64,000 nucleotides of DNA, taken from the NCBI RefSeq assembly GCF_900111775.1, contig NZ_FOJJ01000001.1:186001-250000 (forward strand), in the 5' to 3' direction. Below are positions 27,185-35,453 of this stretch, piece by piece. The DNA is from Desulfuromonas acetexigens. GTDB lineage: Bacteria > Desulfobacterota > Desulfuromonadia > Desulfuromonadales > Trichloromonadaceae. Numbering within the stretch: position 1 is the first letter of the stretch; the number at the start of each line of letters is the position of its first letter. The position numbers were made by a program, and so were the translations under genes. The notes under the pieces are model-generated. The model was given only the letters and a program-made list of their open reading frames with translations, was not told the origin of the DNA and did no database searches.

Positions 27185-28221
27185 TGAATCCCCAGCATCA
27201 GACAGTTGAGACCGCTGCCGATACCTAAAAAGCCGACGATGTCGCCGGGGATGAGGAAATCACGCTCCTTGGCGATGGCCGCCGTGACTGGCAGGGAGAC
27301 GGTGCCCATGTTGCCGAGAAACTCGAAGGTGGTGAAATCCTTCTCGGGGGAGACCCCCAGGGTTTGCAGGATCAGTTTCTGATGGGCTTCGCCGACCTGA
27401 TGGCAGATGACCTTGTCGATGCGCTCGGTGCTCAGTTCCAGTTCGGCCATGAAGGCCGCCCAGGTTTTTTTCCCCAACTCTACGCCGTACTTCATGACCG
27501 CCACGGCGTCGGTATTCATATAGGGGACGTGATTTTCCGGTGATTCAGTGGAGAGCCCCCAGCGGCACAATTCATGATGCTGGGGTTCGGCGATATTCAC
27601 GCCGCCAAGCAGGCGCGGCCGCCGCGAGGACGTGAAGGAACCGTCGGTCAAGAGCACCGCCACCGCCCCGGAGCCGCCGGTGAGGGTCGCCAGCGAGGTG
27701 GTAAAGAGCTGCATGGAGGGCTTGTCCAGCATCCGCTTGATCATGATTTCATTGATTTCCCGGGAGCTTTCGCAAGCGACCACCAACCCGGCGCGAATCT
27801 GCCCGAGCTCGATGCGGTTGGCGATGTCGAGCACCCCGTTGAGCACCCCGAGACAGGCGTTGGAGAGGTCGTAGACGGCGGTGTTTCCCTGGATGCCGAG
27901 GGCGGCGGCGACCTGACAGGCGGTGGCCGGCTCGAAATGCTCACGGCAAACACCGGCGTAGACCAGGGCACCGATATCCTGCGGCGAAATATCCCGCCCC
28001 TGCAGGGCTTTTTTCGCGGCGGCGATGGCCCCCTGGGAGATGCGAGCCCCTGGTTTCCACCAGCGGCGCTCGCGGATGCCGGTCAGCGCTTCCAGTTGTC
28101 CCGGCGCGATATGCAGAGCGGCGTACATGGGCTTGAGCCGGGTTTCCAGCTCCGTTGAGGTGACGACGATCGGCGCCAGTTCGTAGCCGACCGATTCGAT
28201 ATAAACGCGGGAATATCTCAT
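27178..28221 (-). CDS. oleA: OleA, acyl-CoA condensing enzyme (thiolase/KAS III fold)
   Basis: A 347-residue KAS III-like enzyme. The active-site Cys123 is in SNACLGVLNG, His274 in VICHQVGEAHQK and Asn304 in LGNMGTVSLP; a Glu in the REHFEPAT segment (residues 93-100) is at the place of the Glu that OleA uses as the base. OleA joins two long-chain acyl-CoAs head to head to give a 2-alkyl-3-keto acid. The start at 28221 (MRYSRVYIESVGYELAP) has a plausible GGA site and matches the family; a frame to 28332 adds an unlikely basic extension. First gene of the ole operon. Confidence 0.94.
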   Translation of the reverse strand: MRYSRVYIESVGYELAPIVVTSTELETRLKPMYAALHIAPGQLEALTGIRERRWWKPGARISQGAIAAAKKALQGRDISPQDIGALVYAGVCREHFEPATACQVAAALGIQGNTAVYDLSNACLGVLNGVLDIANRIELGQIRAGLVVACESSREINEIMIKRMLDKPSMQLFTTSLATLTGGSGAVAVLLTDGSFTSSRRPRLLGGVNIAEPQHHELCRWGLSTESPENHVPYMNTDAVAVMKYGVELGKKTWAAFMAELELSTERIDKVICHQVGEAHQKLILQTLGVSPEKDFTTFEFLGNMGTVSLPVTAAIAKERDFLIPGDIVGFLGIGSGLNCLMLGIQW

Positions 28222-28332
28222 CAATAAATATCCAGAATAAATGGTTCGGACCCTCGACTCCGCCATCGGAAGTGGGCGCGGGCCGGGCGCCGGCTCCGTT
28301 TTGTAACATAAAACCCTATGGGGGAAAAGCAA

Positions 28333-28363
28333 AACCGCCTCGTCCGTAGCGGAAAAGGCGGTT
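28333..28363 (-). terminator. Intrinsic terminator after the BI-1 gene
   Basis: AACCGCCT and AGGCGGTT pair around a 15-base loop, and on the minus strand the stem runs into TTTTGCTTTT. It lies 50 bases past the BI-1 stop and ahead of oleA, so the ole operon should have its own promoter between this hairpin and 28221. Confidence 0.78.
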
Positions 28364-28412
28364 AGGGTTCGAGCTGAGGGGAACCAGCGATGGAAAGAAA
28401 AGCGCTGATTTG

Positions 28413-29114
28413 CTAACGCCGGTCTCCCAATACGCGCAACAGCATGAGGAACAGGTTGATAAAGTCGAGATACAGGGTCAACGCGCCGAGGATGACGGCT
28501 TTTTGCATCGAGGTGCCATCGGCGAAGCCCTGCTGGCCAATCCTCTTCAGTTTTTGGGTGTCGTAAGCGGTGAGGCCGACGAAGACGAGCACGCCAACAT
28601 AGCTCACCACCCAGGTGATCATCGCGCTCTGCATGAAGATGTTGACCAGCGAGGCGATGATGATGCCGACCAGACCCATGAACATGAAGCTGCCAAGTCC
28701 GGTGAGATCGCGCTTGGTGGCCACCCCGTAGAGGCTCATGGCGGCGAAGGTGCCGGCGGTGATGAGAAAGGTGCTGGCGATGGAGCTTTGCGTATAAACG
28801 ACGAAAATCGCGGCGAAGGTGACGCCGTTCAGCGCCGAATAGAGCAGGAACATCAAGGTTGCGGTCGAGGCGCCGATGCGGTTGATGGCCGCCGACAGGG
28901 CGATGACCAGGGCCAGTTCAGCGATCATCAGCCCGAAAAAGAGCATTTTGTTGCCGAAGATCGCCTGGAGGAGGGTCGGCGACGACAGGGTCAGGGCCGA
29001 GGCGAGGGCGGTCAGAACCAGGCCGGCGGTCATCCAGCCGTAGACGCGGGGGAAGAACCCGTTGACGGCGACGATCGCCGGACTGCTTTCATAAGGGATG
29101 TTGCGGTCGAGCAT
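28413..29114 (-). CDS. Bax inhibitor-1 / YccA-family membrane protein
   Basis: A 233-residue protein with seven hydrophobic segments: e.g. VYGWMTAGLVLTALASAL, LLQAIFGNKMLFFGLMIAEL, LALVIALSAAIN, FLLYSALNGVTFAAIF. The C-terminal half contains VGVLVFVGLTAYDTQKLKRI, the DTQ/Asp-rich motif that gates Ca2+/H+ leak in BI-1 channels such as BsYetJ. Bacterial members interact with FtsH or act as pH-sensitive Ca2+ leak channels. The ATG at 29114 follows AAGGAGTCCCT, a strong ribosome site; the frame open to 29228 is not used. It is a single-gene unit with a terminator downstream. Confidence 0.93.
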   Translation of the reverse strand: MLDRNIPYESSPAIVAVNGFFPRVYGWMTAGLVLTALASALTLSSPTLLQAIFGNKMLFFGLMIAELALVIALSAAINRIGASTATLMFLLYSALNGVTFAAIFVVYTQSSIASTFLITAGTFAAMSLYGVATKRDLTGLGSFMFMGLVGIIIASLVNIFMQSAMITWVVSYVGVLVFVGLTAYDTQKLKRIGQQGFADGTSMQKAVILGALTLYLDFINLFLMLLRVLGDRR

Positions 29115-29233
29115 AGGGACTCCTTGCGGGATAATATGGTTTTGGTTGGGGTCAATGTTTTTCATTGTCGCCAACCTGGCCTTTGTGGGCAAGTCTTTTC
29201 GGCAACCGGGGGTAGATATCGCATGCAAGGTCG

Positions 29234-29262
29234 TTGAATTTCCGGTGGTGGATGTGTACTAT
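29234..29262 (+). promoter_or_regulatory. Sigma70-like promoter for the yicC-gmk-rpoZ-rel block
   Basis: TTGAAT (29234-29239), 17 bases, TACTAT (29257-29262). It lies in the 232-base divergent gap between the BI-1 gene and yicC, about 85 bases ahead of the yicC ATG. Nothing else was recognised in that gap. Confidence 0.55.
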
Positions 29263-29346
29263 GGCACGCCGCGACGGAAGGCAGGGATGAAAAGTCTTTT
29301 GTCCATCCTCAGGTAGCGGCCGAATCTTACCAGAAAGCGGAGTCTT

Positions 29347-30225
29347 ATGATTGCAAGTATGACCGGTTACGGCAAGGGACAGGCGGAGGTGGACGGCCTC
29401 TGTCTGACCGTGGAAATCAAGACGGTGAATCATCGCTACGGCGATGTGACGGTCAAGAGTCCGCGTTTTCTCTTTGCTTTCGAAAACGATATCAAAAAGC
29501 GCGTCGGCGAAGTTCTCAAGCGCGGCAAGATCGATCTCTTCATCAGCCAGGAAGCGGTTTCCGAACGGGGCCTCGCGCCGGCTCTGAATCGCCCGCTGGC
29601 GGCGGCCTACGTCAAGGTTTTCGAGGAAATGCGCGAGACTTTCGGGCTCGGCGGCGAACTCTCCCTGGCCTTACTCGCCTCCCAGAAGGATGTCGTCACT
29701 CTGCGTGAGGGGGATCTGGATGAAACCGCCTTGCGCCAGTGTCTGGAGCGAGCTCTCGGTACGGCGCTTGACGCGGTGGTGAAAATGCGTCGCGCCGAGG
29801 GGGAAGCGACCCTGGTGGATATGGCCGAGCGCTTGCGTCTGCTGGAAGAGATGCTGGCCGAGGTCGAGGCCCGTGCCCCCCAGGTTCCCGGGGAATGGCT
29901 GACCAAACTGGAAGCGCGCCTGGCCAAACTCAAAAACGATCTCGACCTCGATCCGCAACGTCTCGGCCAGGAATTGGCGATTTACGCCGACCGCTGCGAT
30001 ATCAGCGAAGAACTGACCCGGTTCAAGAGTCACCTGGTGCAGTTTCGCGCCCTCTTCAGTCAGGATGAGGCGGTAGGGCGACAGATGGATTTTCTGGTGC
30101 AGGAACTGAACCGCGAAGTCAACACCATGGGCTCTAAATCGAACGATGCCGAGTTGACTCGGAAGGTCGTGGCGATGAAGGCCGAACTGGAGAAAATTCG
30201 CGAGCAGGTTCAGAACATCGAATAG
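29347..30225 (+). CDS. yicC: YicC-family endoribonuclease
   Basis: A 292-residue YicC protein with the family N-terminus MIASMTGYGKGQAEVDGLCL and the conserved C-terminus GREVNTMGSK-like tail (here LNREVNTMGSKSNDAELTRKVV) plus a DRCDISEELTRFKSHL segment. E. coli YicC is a hexameric endoribonuclease that cuts RNA substrates including RyhB. It is the first gene of the yicC-gmk-rpoZ-rel cluster, an arrangement common in many bacteria. The ATG follows GCGGAGTCTT. Confidence 0.95.
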   Translation: MIASMTGYGKGQAEVDGLCLTVEIKTVNHRYGDVTVKSPRFLFAFENDIKKRVGEVLKRGKIDLFISQEAVSERGLAPALNRPLAAAYVKVFEEMRETFGLGGELSLALLASQKDVVTLREGDLDETALRQCLERALGTALDAVVKMRRAEGEATLVDMAERLRLLEEMLAEVEARAPQVPGEWLTKLEARLAKLKNDLDLDPQRLGQELAIYADRCDISEELTRFKSHLVQFRALFSQDEAVGRQMDFLVQELNREVNTMGSKSNDAELTRKVVAMKAELEKIREQVQNIE

Positions 30226-30237
30226 AGGGGGGCAAGG

Positions 30238-30885
30238 GTGGCGGAAAAAGCCAGGGGGAACGCGTCGGGGTCAGTGGGCAATCTTTTTGTCGTATCGGCC
30301 CCTTCGGGGGCGGGCAAGACCTCGTTATGCAAGGAGATCGTTGACTTCTTCCCGCGCTTGCGGCATTCTGTTTCCTACACGACGCGCCCGCCACGGGCAG
30401 GTGAAGTCGAGGGTCGGGATTATCATTTTGTCGCCCGGGACGCCTTTGATCGCATGGCGGCCGCCGGGCGCTTTGCCGAATGGGCTGAAGTCCACGGCAA
30501 CGGCTACGGCACGGCTATCGCCACCCTTGAAGAAGCCCGATCCGGCGGTTATGATCTGCTTCTCGAAATCGATTGCCAGGGGGCAGCGCAGATCAAGCAG
30601 AACTATCGCCACGGGGTCTTCATCTTTATCCTTCCGCCCAGCATCGACGAGTTGCGTCGCCGCCTCGAAGGCCGCGGGACCGACAGCGCCGAAATCATCG
30701 CCCGGCGCATCGAGAACGCCCGCGGGGAGATCCTGCAAGCGGCCTGGTACGATTTTCTGGTTGTCAACGATGACTTTTCCCGCGCCCGGGATGAATTCAG
30801 GGCGATCATCCTCGCCGAGAACTGTCGTTCGGCGCGGGTTCTTCCCACCCTGCCGGTCGAATTCGGCTTGGCGGAATCGCTGTGA
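30238..30885 (+). CDS. gmk: Guanylate kinase
   Basis: A 215-residue enzyme with the P-loop SAPSGAGKTSLCKEI, the GMP-binding SVSYTTRPPRAGEVEGRDYHF and the lid region REARxxI-type IARRIENARGEI. It phosphorylates GMP to GDP and controls (p)ppGpp precursor supply, apt next to rel. The GTG start at 30238 follows GAGGGGGGCAAG. About a dozen extra residues (AEKARGNASGSVGN) precede the conserved core, so a later start is conceivable but no better codon with a ribosome site is present. Confidence 0.96.
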   Translation: MAEKARGNASGSVGNLFVVSAPSGAGKTSLCKEIVDFFPRLRHSVSYTTRPPRAGEVEGRDYHFVARDAFDRMAAAGRFAEWAEVHGNGYGTAIATLEEARSGGYDLLLEIDCQGAAQIKQNYRHGVFIFILPPSIDELRRRLEGRGTDSAEIIARRIENARGEILQAAWYDFLVVNDDFSRARDEFRAIILAENCRSARVLPTLPVEFGLAESL

Positions 30886-30917
30886 GACCTAAACCAATTC
30901 CTTAAGGAGTATCGATA

Positions 30918-31127
30918 ATGGCCCGTATTACCGTAGAAGATTGCCTGCGCCAGATTCCCAATCGCTTTCTGCTGGCAATGGTCGCCGCCAAGCGCGCTAA
31001 ACAGCTGTACAAGGGTGGGCAACCCCTGATCGAGAACAAAGCGAACAACAAAAAGATCGTTCTGGCGCTGCGGGAAGTCGCCGCCGGCAAGGTCGAATTT
31101 GAAATTCCATCCCGCAAGAAACCGTAA
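30918..31127 (+). CDS. rpoZ: RNA polymerase omega subunit
   Basis: A 69-residue protein [20 protein letters not shown] ... [20 protein letters not shown] ... [12 protein letters not shown], the full-length omega subunit pattern. Omega helps assemble beta-prime and forms one ppGpp site in many bacteria. AAGGAG sits 9 bases before the ATG. Gene order gmk-rpoZ-rel is the classical one. Confidence 0.97.
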   Translation: MARITVEDCLRQIPNRFLLAMVAAKRAKQLYKGGQPLIENKANNKKIVLALREVAAGKVEFEIPSRKKP

Positions 31128-31238
31128 TTTCTCCTTTTCGACGCGGGAGGCCGCTTTCGCCTCTCGCGTTCCCGATCCAGCTCGATCCCCTTTCCACCGG
31201 CCTCCGTCCCGCCCGGGCCACATGCCGATTCCCTTGTT

Positions 31239-33383
31239 ATGATTCGACTGGACGATATCCTCGATAAAATTCAAGCCTACAACCCCGGTGCCGACCTCGA
31301 CGCGGTGCGCAAGGCTTACGTCTACAGCGCCAAGGTGCATCAGGGACAGACCCGCCTTTCCGGAGAGCCCTACCTGACCCACCCGATGGAGGTGGCCTAC
31401 ATCCTCGCCCAACTCAAGATGGATGTGCCGACCATCGTCACCGGCCTGTTGCACGACACCCTTGAGGACACCCTCACCACCAATGACGAGCTGCGGGGCA
31501 TTTTCGGCGACGAAGTGGCTGACCTCGCCGACGGTGTCACCAAGCTCAGCAAGATGACCTTCCGCACCCGGGAAGAGCGTCAGGCCGAGAGCTTTCGCAA
31601 GATGCTGCTGGCCATGGCCCGGGATATCCGCGTCATCCTCATCAAGCTTGCCGACCGCCTGCACAATATGCGCACCCTCGGCTTTCAGCCCGAGGAACGC
31701 CGGCAGAAAATCGCTCAGGAAACCCTCGACATCTACGCCCCCCTCGCCAATCGTCTCGGTATCAGCTGGCTCAAAGGGGAACTGGAAGATCTCTCTTTCT
31801 CCTTCCTTGAGCCCGAGGCCTACGCCAATCTGCGCGGTCAGGTGAGTGAAAAGGAGAAGGCGCGGGAGGGCTATATCGAGGAAGTACAGGGGCTGATCCG
31901 GGAAAAACTTGTCGAACAAGGGATTCAAGGGAGTGTCTCGGGCCGGGCCAAACACCTCTATTCCATCCACAAGAAGCTGGTGCGGCAGGGGGGGGATCTC
32001 GATCAGATCTACGATCTCATCGCCTTTCGGGTGATCGTCGACAATATCCGCGAGTGCTACGCCGTGCTCGGCATCATCCATTCGGTATGGAAGCCGATTC
32101 CCGGACGTTTCAAGGACTACATCGCCATGCCCAAGGCGAATATGTACCAGTCCTTGCATACCACCGTGATTGGCCCCCATGGCGACCGCATGGAAGTGCA
32201 AATTCGTACCGAGGAGATGCACCAGATCGCCGAGGAGGGGATCGCCGCCCACTGGAAATATAAGGAGGGTCGCGCCGGGGCTCTGGCCAACCGCGACGAC
32301 AACCGCTTCCGCTGGCTGCGCCAGCTGCTCGAATGGCAGCAGGAAGTCAAAGATTCCCGGGAGTTCATGGATTCGGTCAAGATCGATCTCTTCCCCGAGG
32401 AGGTCTACGTCTTCACCCCCAACGGCGACGTCAAAGAATTACCCAAGGGCTCGACCCCCATCGATTTCGCCTACAGCATCCATACCGATGTCGGCAGCCG
32501 CTGTGTCGGGGCCAAGGTCAACGGCAAGCTCGTTCCCCTGAAGACGACTCTAAAAAACGGCGACAGGGTCGAGGTCATGACCTCGCCGACGCAGACGCCG
32601 AGCAAGGACTGGCTCGCTTTTGTGCGCACCTCCAAGGCGCGCAACAAGATCCGCAGCTGGGTTCAGCAGGAATTGCGCGAAAAGAGCGTCGAGATGGGCC
32701 GCAGCTTGCTGGAAAAAGAGCTGCGCAAGTACGACACCAGTTTCAAACGCATGCTGGCCTCCGACGATCTGCTCCATGCCGCCGAGGAGCTCGGTTTTCG
32801 GCAGGTGGACGATCTCATCGCTTCCGTCGGTTATGGCAAGGTTCCCATCGGGCAGGTCATCAGTCGTGTCGTCCCCCAGGAAAAACTGCGGGCTGAACGT
32901 CCCAAGCCGGAAAAGAGCGGCGACCGCTCCCCGAAAAAGGCCTCCAGCGCCATTCGCATCGACGGCGTCGAGGATATTCTGGTGCGTTTCGCCAAATGCT
33001 GCAGCCCGCTGCCGGGGGATCCGGTGATCGGTTTCATCACGCGCGGGCGCGGCGTCACCGTCCATGCCCTCGATTGTCCCCACGTTCAGGAGCTCGATCC
33101 CGAGCGGCGGGTTGAGATCGAGTGGGATCTCAAGAAAAAAGCGACCCGCCCGGTACGCATTCGGGTTCACTGCGTCAACCAGAAGGGGATGCTCACCGGC
33201 ATCACCGGGGCGATCACCAACAGTGAGGCCAACATCACCAGCGCCAATGTTCACTCCACCCCCGATGGCCAAGGGGTCAATATCTTCGAGATCGACGTGC
33301 AGGATCTCGATCACCTCAATCGGGTGACGCAGGCGATTCTCAGGATCAAGGGGGTCTTTAAAGTGGAGCGGATGCGTCACTGA
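31239..33383 (+). CDS. rel: Bifunctional (p)ppGpp synthetase/hydrolase (Rel/SpoT)
   Basis: A 714-residue long RSH protein with all domains. The hydrolase has the intact HD motif LLHDTLEDTLTT, so it should degrade (p)ppGpp. The synthetase domain has ISGRAKHLYSIHKK-type residues and RFKDYIAMPKANMYQSLH; the RXKD form in RFKD marks the bifunctional Rel class rather than the EXDD of RelA. A TGS domain (EVYVFTPNGDVKELPKGSTP), a Cys-containing linker (KCCSPLPGDPVIGFITRGRG) and a C-terminal ACT domain follow. It reports amino-acid starvation on the ribosome. No other RSH gene is in the window. No strong ribosome site precedes the ATG. Confidence 0.96.
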   Translation: MIRLDDILDKIQAYNPGADLDAVRKAYVYSAKVHQGQTRLSGEPYLTHPMEVAYILAQLKMDVPTIVTGLLHDTLEDTLTTNDELRGIFGDEVADLADGVTKLSKMTFRTREERQAESFRKMLLAMARDIRVILIKLADRLHNMRTLGFQPEERRQKIAQETLDIYAPLANRLGISWLKGELEDLSFSFLEPEAYANLRGQVSEKEKAREGYIEEVQGLIREKLVEQGIQGSVSGRAKHLYSIHKKLVRQGGDLDQIYDLIAFRVIVDNIRECYAVLGIIHSVWKPIPGRFKDYIAMPKANMYQSLHTTVIGPHGDRMEVQIRTEEMHQIAEEGIAAHWKYKEGRAGALANRDDNRFRWLRQLLEWQQEVKDSREFMDSVKIDLFPEEVYVFTPNGDVKELPKGSTPIDFAYSIHTDVGSRCVGAKVNGKLVPLKTTLKNGDRVEVMTSPTQTPSKDWLAFVRTSKARNKIRSWVQQELREKSVEMGRSLLEKELRKYDTSFKRMLASDDLLHAAEELGFRQVDDLIASVGYGKVPIGQVISRVVPQEKLRAERPKPEKSGDRSPKKASSAIRIDGVEDILVRFAKCCSPLPGDPVIGFITRGRGVTVHALDCPHVQELDPERRVEIEWDLKKKATRPVRIRVHCVNQKGMLTGITGAITNSEANITSANVHSTPDGQGVNIFEIDVQDLDHLNRVTQAILRIKGVFKVERMRH

Positions 33384-33424
33384 CAGGCGCAGCAACTTTT
33401 CCGTCAACAGGGGAGGCAGCGAAC

Positions 33425-33811
33425 ATGAGCATCGAAAAGATATCGACTACGGCGGCTCCGGCGGCCATCGGTCCCTATTCACAGGGAGTGCGGGCGGGGG
33501 AGTACGTCTTTTTTTCCGGGCAGATTCCTCTCGACCCGGCGACCGGCGAGATGGTTGCCGGGGGGATTGAAGCCCAGGCCCAGCAGGTACTGACCAATAT
33601 GGAAGGGGCTTTGGCGGCAGCGGGGCTGAATTTCGCCCAGGTGTTGAAGACCACCATCTTTCTCACCGACCTCAAGGATTTCGCCTTGGTCAATGAAATC
33701 TATGGGGCGCGGTTTTCCGGCATCTATCCGGCGCGCTCCACGGTCCAGGTCGCGGCCTTGCCGAAAGGGGCGGCGATCGAAATAGAGTGGGTGGCTTATA
33801 GCGGAGAATAA
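33425..33811 (+). CDS. ridA: RidA-family enamine/imine deaminase
   Basis: A 128-residue protein (MSIEKISTTAAPAAIGPYSQ ... VFFSGQIPLDPATGEMVAG ... TTIFLTDLKDFALVNEIYG ... YPARSTVQVAALPKGAAIEI). The ring of residues of RidA, including the catalytic Arg in ARSTVQV, is present. It hydrolyses reactive 2-aminoacrylate-type enamines released by PLP enzymes. It lies 41 bases after rel and shares its transcript. A strong bidirectional terminator follows. Confidence 0.96.
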   Translation: MSIEKISTTAAPAAIGPYSQGVRAGEYVFFSGQIPLDPATGEMVAGGIEAQAQQVLTNMEGALAAAGLNFAQVLKTTIFLTDLKDFALVNEIYGARFSGIYPARSTVQVAALPKGAAIEIEWVAYSGE

Positions 33812-33822
33812 CTGAAAAAATA

Positions 33823-33852
33823 CCGGACAAGCCTCAATCAAGGCCCGTCCGG
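33823..33852 (-). terminator. Second terminator for rpmB
   Basis: CCGGACAAGCCT pairs with AGGCCCGTCCGG (10 of 12), loop CAATCA, and the minus strand continues TATTTTTTCAG. It backs up the main terminator for leftward transcripts from rpmB. Confidence 0.6.
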
Positions 33853-33864
33853 CACGAAGAAACT

Positions 33865-33897
33865 AAAAAGGGAACCCGCCGGGGTTCCCTTTTTTTT
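33865..33897. terminator. Bidirectional terminator between ridA and rpmB
   Basis: AAAAAGGGAACCC and GGGTTCCCTTTTT form a 13-bp perfect stem with a 4-base loop (GCCG) followed by T-runs on both strands. It ends rel-ridA on the plus strand and rpmB on the minus strand, where it overlaps the rpmB stop codon (33896-33898). Confidence 0.93.
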
Positions 33898-34087
33898 AGA
33901 GAGCTTTGACCACCGCGCCCGAGCGAATACAGCGGGTGCAGACCTTGATGGAGCGGACCGTCCCCTGATGCAAGGCCTTAACCTTCTGCAGGTTGGGGTA
34001 CCAGACCTTACGGGTTTTGTTATGAGCATGGCTGACATTGTTGCCAGTCGACGGTTTCTTCCCACAGATTTCACAGATTCTCGCCAT
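33896..34087 (-). CDS. rpmB: Large ribosomal subunit protein bL28
   Basis: A 63-residue bL28 ([20 protein letters not shown] ... [14 protein letters not shown] ... [15 protein letters not shown]). It keeps both zinc-binding pairs, CEIC and CTRC, so it is the zinc-containing C+ type and not a zinc-independent paralogue. The start MARICEIC at 34087 is chosen because AGGAGG lies 9 bases before it, against 3 bases for the ATG at 34093. It stands alone with its own promoter and terminators. Confidence 0.96.
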   Translation of the reverse strand: MARICEICGKKPSTGNNVSHAHNKTRKVWYPNLQKVKALHQGTVRSIKVCTRCIRSGAVVKAL

Positions 34088-34120
34088 CTTCATTATCCTC
34101 CTGGAATTTTGGAACGTGAG

Positions 34121-34149
34121 TAATTACCACGGAAACCAAGGTATTGCAA
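34121..34149 (-). promoter_or_regulatory. Sigma70 promoter of rpmB
   Basis: Minus strand TTGCAA (34149-34144), 17 bases, TAATTA (34126-34121), about 35 bases ahead of the rpmB start. It also marks the end of the preceding flavoprotein gene at 34176. Confidence 0.7.
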
Positions 34150-34175
34150 ACATTTTTTCCCTAAGTGCCTGCGGA

Positions 34176-35420
34176 TTATTTTTTTCTTTTGCGCCGGGAG
34201 AGTCGTCCGGCGACGGCAAATCCGGTCAGGATTTCGCCGATACTCCCCATTCGTGGAAGAATGCAGGCCCCCTGACAAAGAGCAAGGCTCCGACTCAACC
34301 AGGGGTTCTGCAGCGTACCGGGAAACGCGGCGAAGCTTCGGCGCAGACTGTTTCCCCCGCTATCATCAACTGTGTTTAGGCGTTTGGGAGCGAGGGATGA
34401 AAAGGGGAAGAGGTCTTGCAGATGACCCATGACGGCCTCCTGGGCGGTCTCTGCCGGTGATTCGCTGTAGCAATGCATTCCTCCATCGTGGGCATGAAGG
34501 CTACTACGCAAACAGGGATTTTCGCCATGAATGATGCGTGGCGCCAAAACCCTGGAAGGGGCGGGGCGCAACGCACCGCTGTCCCAGCGACCCCGGGGGC
34601 GCGGATGCTGGAACGGGGGAAGGGCAGCGGTGATTTCCATGAGGAGCGCCTCGCTTTGGCCGATGATCAGGGTGTCCGCGGAGCACTCGCGGCCGTCGTG
34701 GAGTTGCAGACGATGCCCGTCGCCCAGGGCCGCGATCTTCGTTAAGGGTTCGTAAAGACCGTGAAATTGGAGATATCGCCGAGAGAGAAGGTCGTCGAGC
34801 AGACCCTCTTCGGGGGCCTGGGGCTGGGAGAGACCATGCCAGAGCAGGGCGCCTTCGGCCAGGGTCAACTCCTCGACGGGAGCCAGGGCCAATCCGGAAA
34901 AAAGAATATTCAGCCAGGCGCGGGATGCCTCGGCGAAGGGCTCGAAAAAATTGGAGAGGGGTGTGCCCAGGCTGCGCTGGGTCGATCCCAGAAGCCAGTG
35001 CCCCGCCCGGTACCAGAGTCGGTCCGTCAGGCTACCGAGGGGCGCGCCGACTTGCTCCAGCAGTTGGGCATCGAGCCGTTCGCCCAGTGCCTTAAGTCGT
35101 TGGAAGAGCTGAAGTAAAAGATCCGCGTCCTCGGGGATTTCGCGGCGGAGTTCCTCCTCCAGACTGTAACGGCCATGCAGTTCCACCCGCGCTCGGTCGC
35201 CGAGGATCTGCAGGCGCGGCGCTTTTCCCAGGGGCTGACGGTGTCCGAGCTGATCGAGGAGGCGGTCGAGATGGCAGCTGGCGAAGAGCCAGCCGGAATC
35301 GGCGGGATGTTTGCTCTGGAAGGTGAGCACCCGTTGTCCGGCCTTGGCCAGCAGCACCCCGACGATACGGGAAGCAAGGCTTTCGCCGAGCAGGATAATG
35401 TCGTAATGATGCTGAGGCAC
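34176..35420 (-). CDS. FAD/NAD(P)-binding oxidoreductase-like protein
   Basis: A 414-residue protein. The N-terminus YDIILLGESLASRIVGVLLA AGQRVLTF resembles a Rossmann dinucleotide fold, but the usual GxGxxG is reduced to GESLAS. The C-terminal ACILPRMGSIGEILTGFAVAG resembles the FAD-contacting end of phytoene-desaturase-like flavoproteins. The middle is helical and Leu-rich and shows no metal or Cys motif. No signal peptide. A flavin-dependent or degenerate oxidoreductase is the best guess. The start is GTG at 35420 behind AGGAAT. It is the last gene of the purM-purN-DUF523 operon, but the context gives no role. Confidence 0.6.
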   Translation of the reverse strand: MPQHHYDIILLGESLASRIVGVLLAKAGQRVLTFQSKHPADSGWLFASCHLDRLLDQLGHRQPLGKAPRLQILGDRARVELHGRYSLEEELRREIPEDADLLLQLFQRLKALGERLDAQLLEQVGAPLGSLTDRLWYRAGHWLLGSTQRSLGTPLSNFFEPFAEASRAWLNILFSGLALAPVEELTLAEGALLWHGLSQPQAPEEGLLDDLLSRRYLQFHGLYEPLTKIAALGDGHRLQLHDGRECSADTLIIGQSEALLMEITAALPPFQHPRPRGRWDSGALRPAPSRVLAPRIIHGENPCLRSSLHAHDGGMHCYSESPAETAQEAVMGHLQDLFPFSSLAPKRLNTVDDSGGNSLRRSFAAFPGTLQNPWLSRSLALCQGACILPRMGSIGEILTGFAVAGRLSRRKRKK

Positions 35421-35453
35421 GAGGATTCCTGAGGTTTTTAAACGGGCCGGGCG

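Noticed and set aside
30603-32252. 549-codon minus-strand frame
   Set aside because: Antisense to gmk, rpoZ and rel; no recognisable features.
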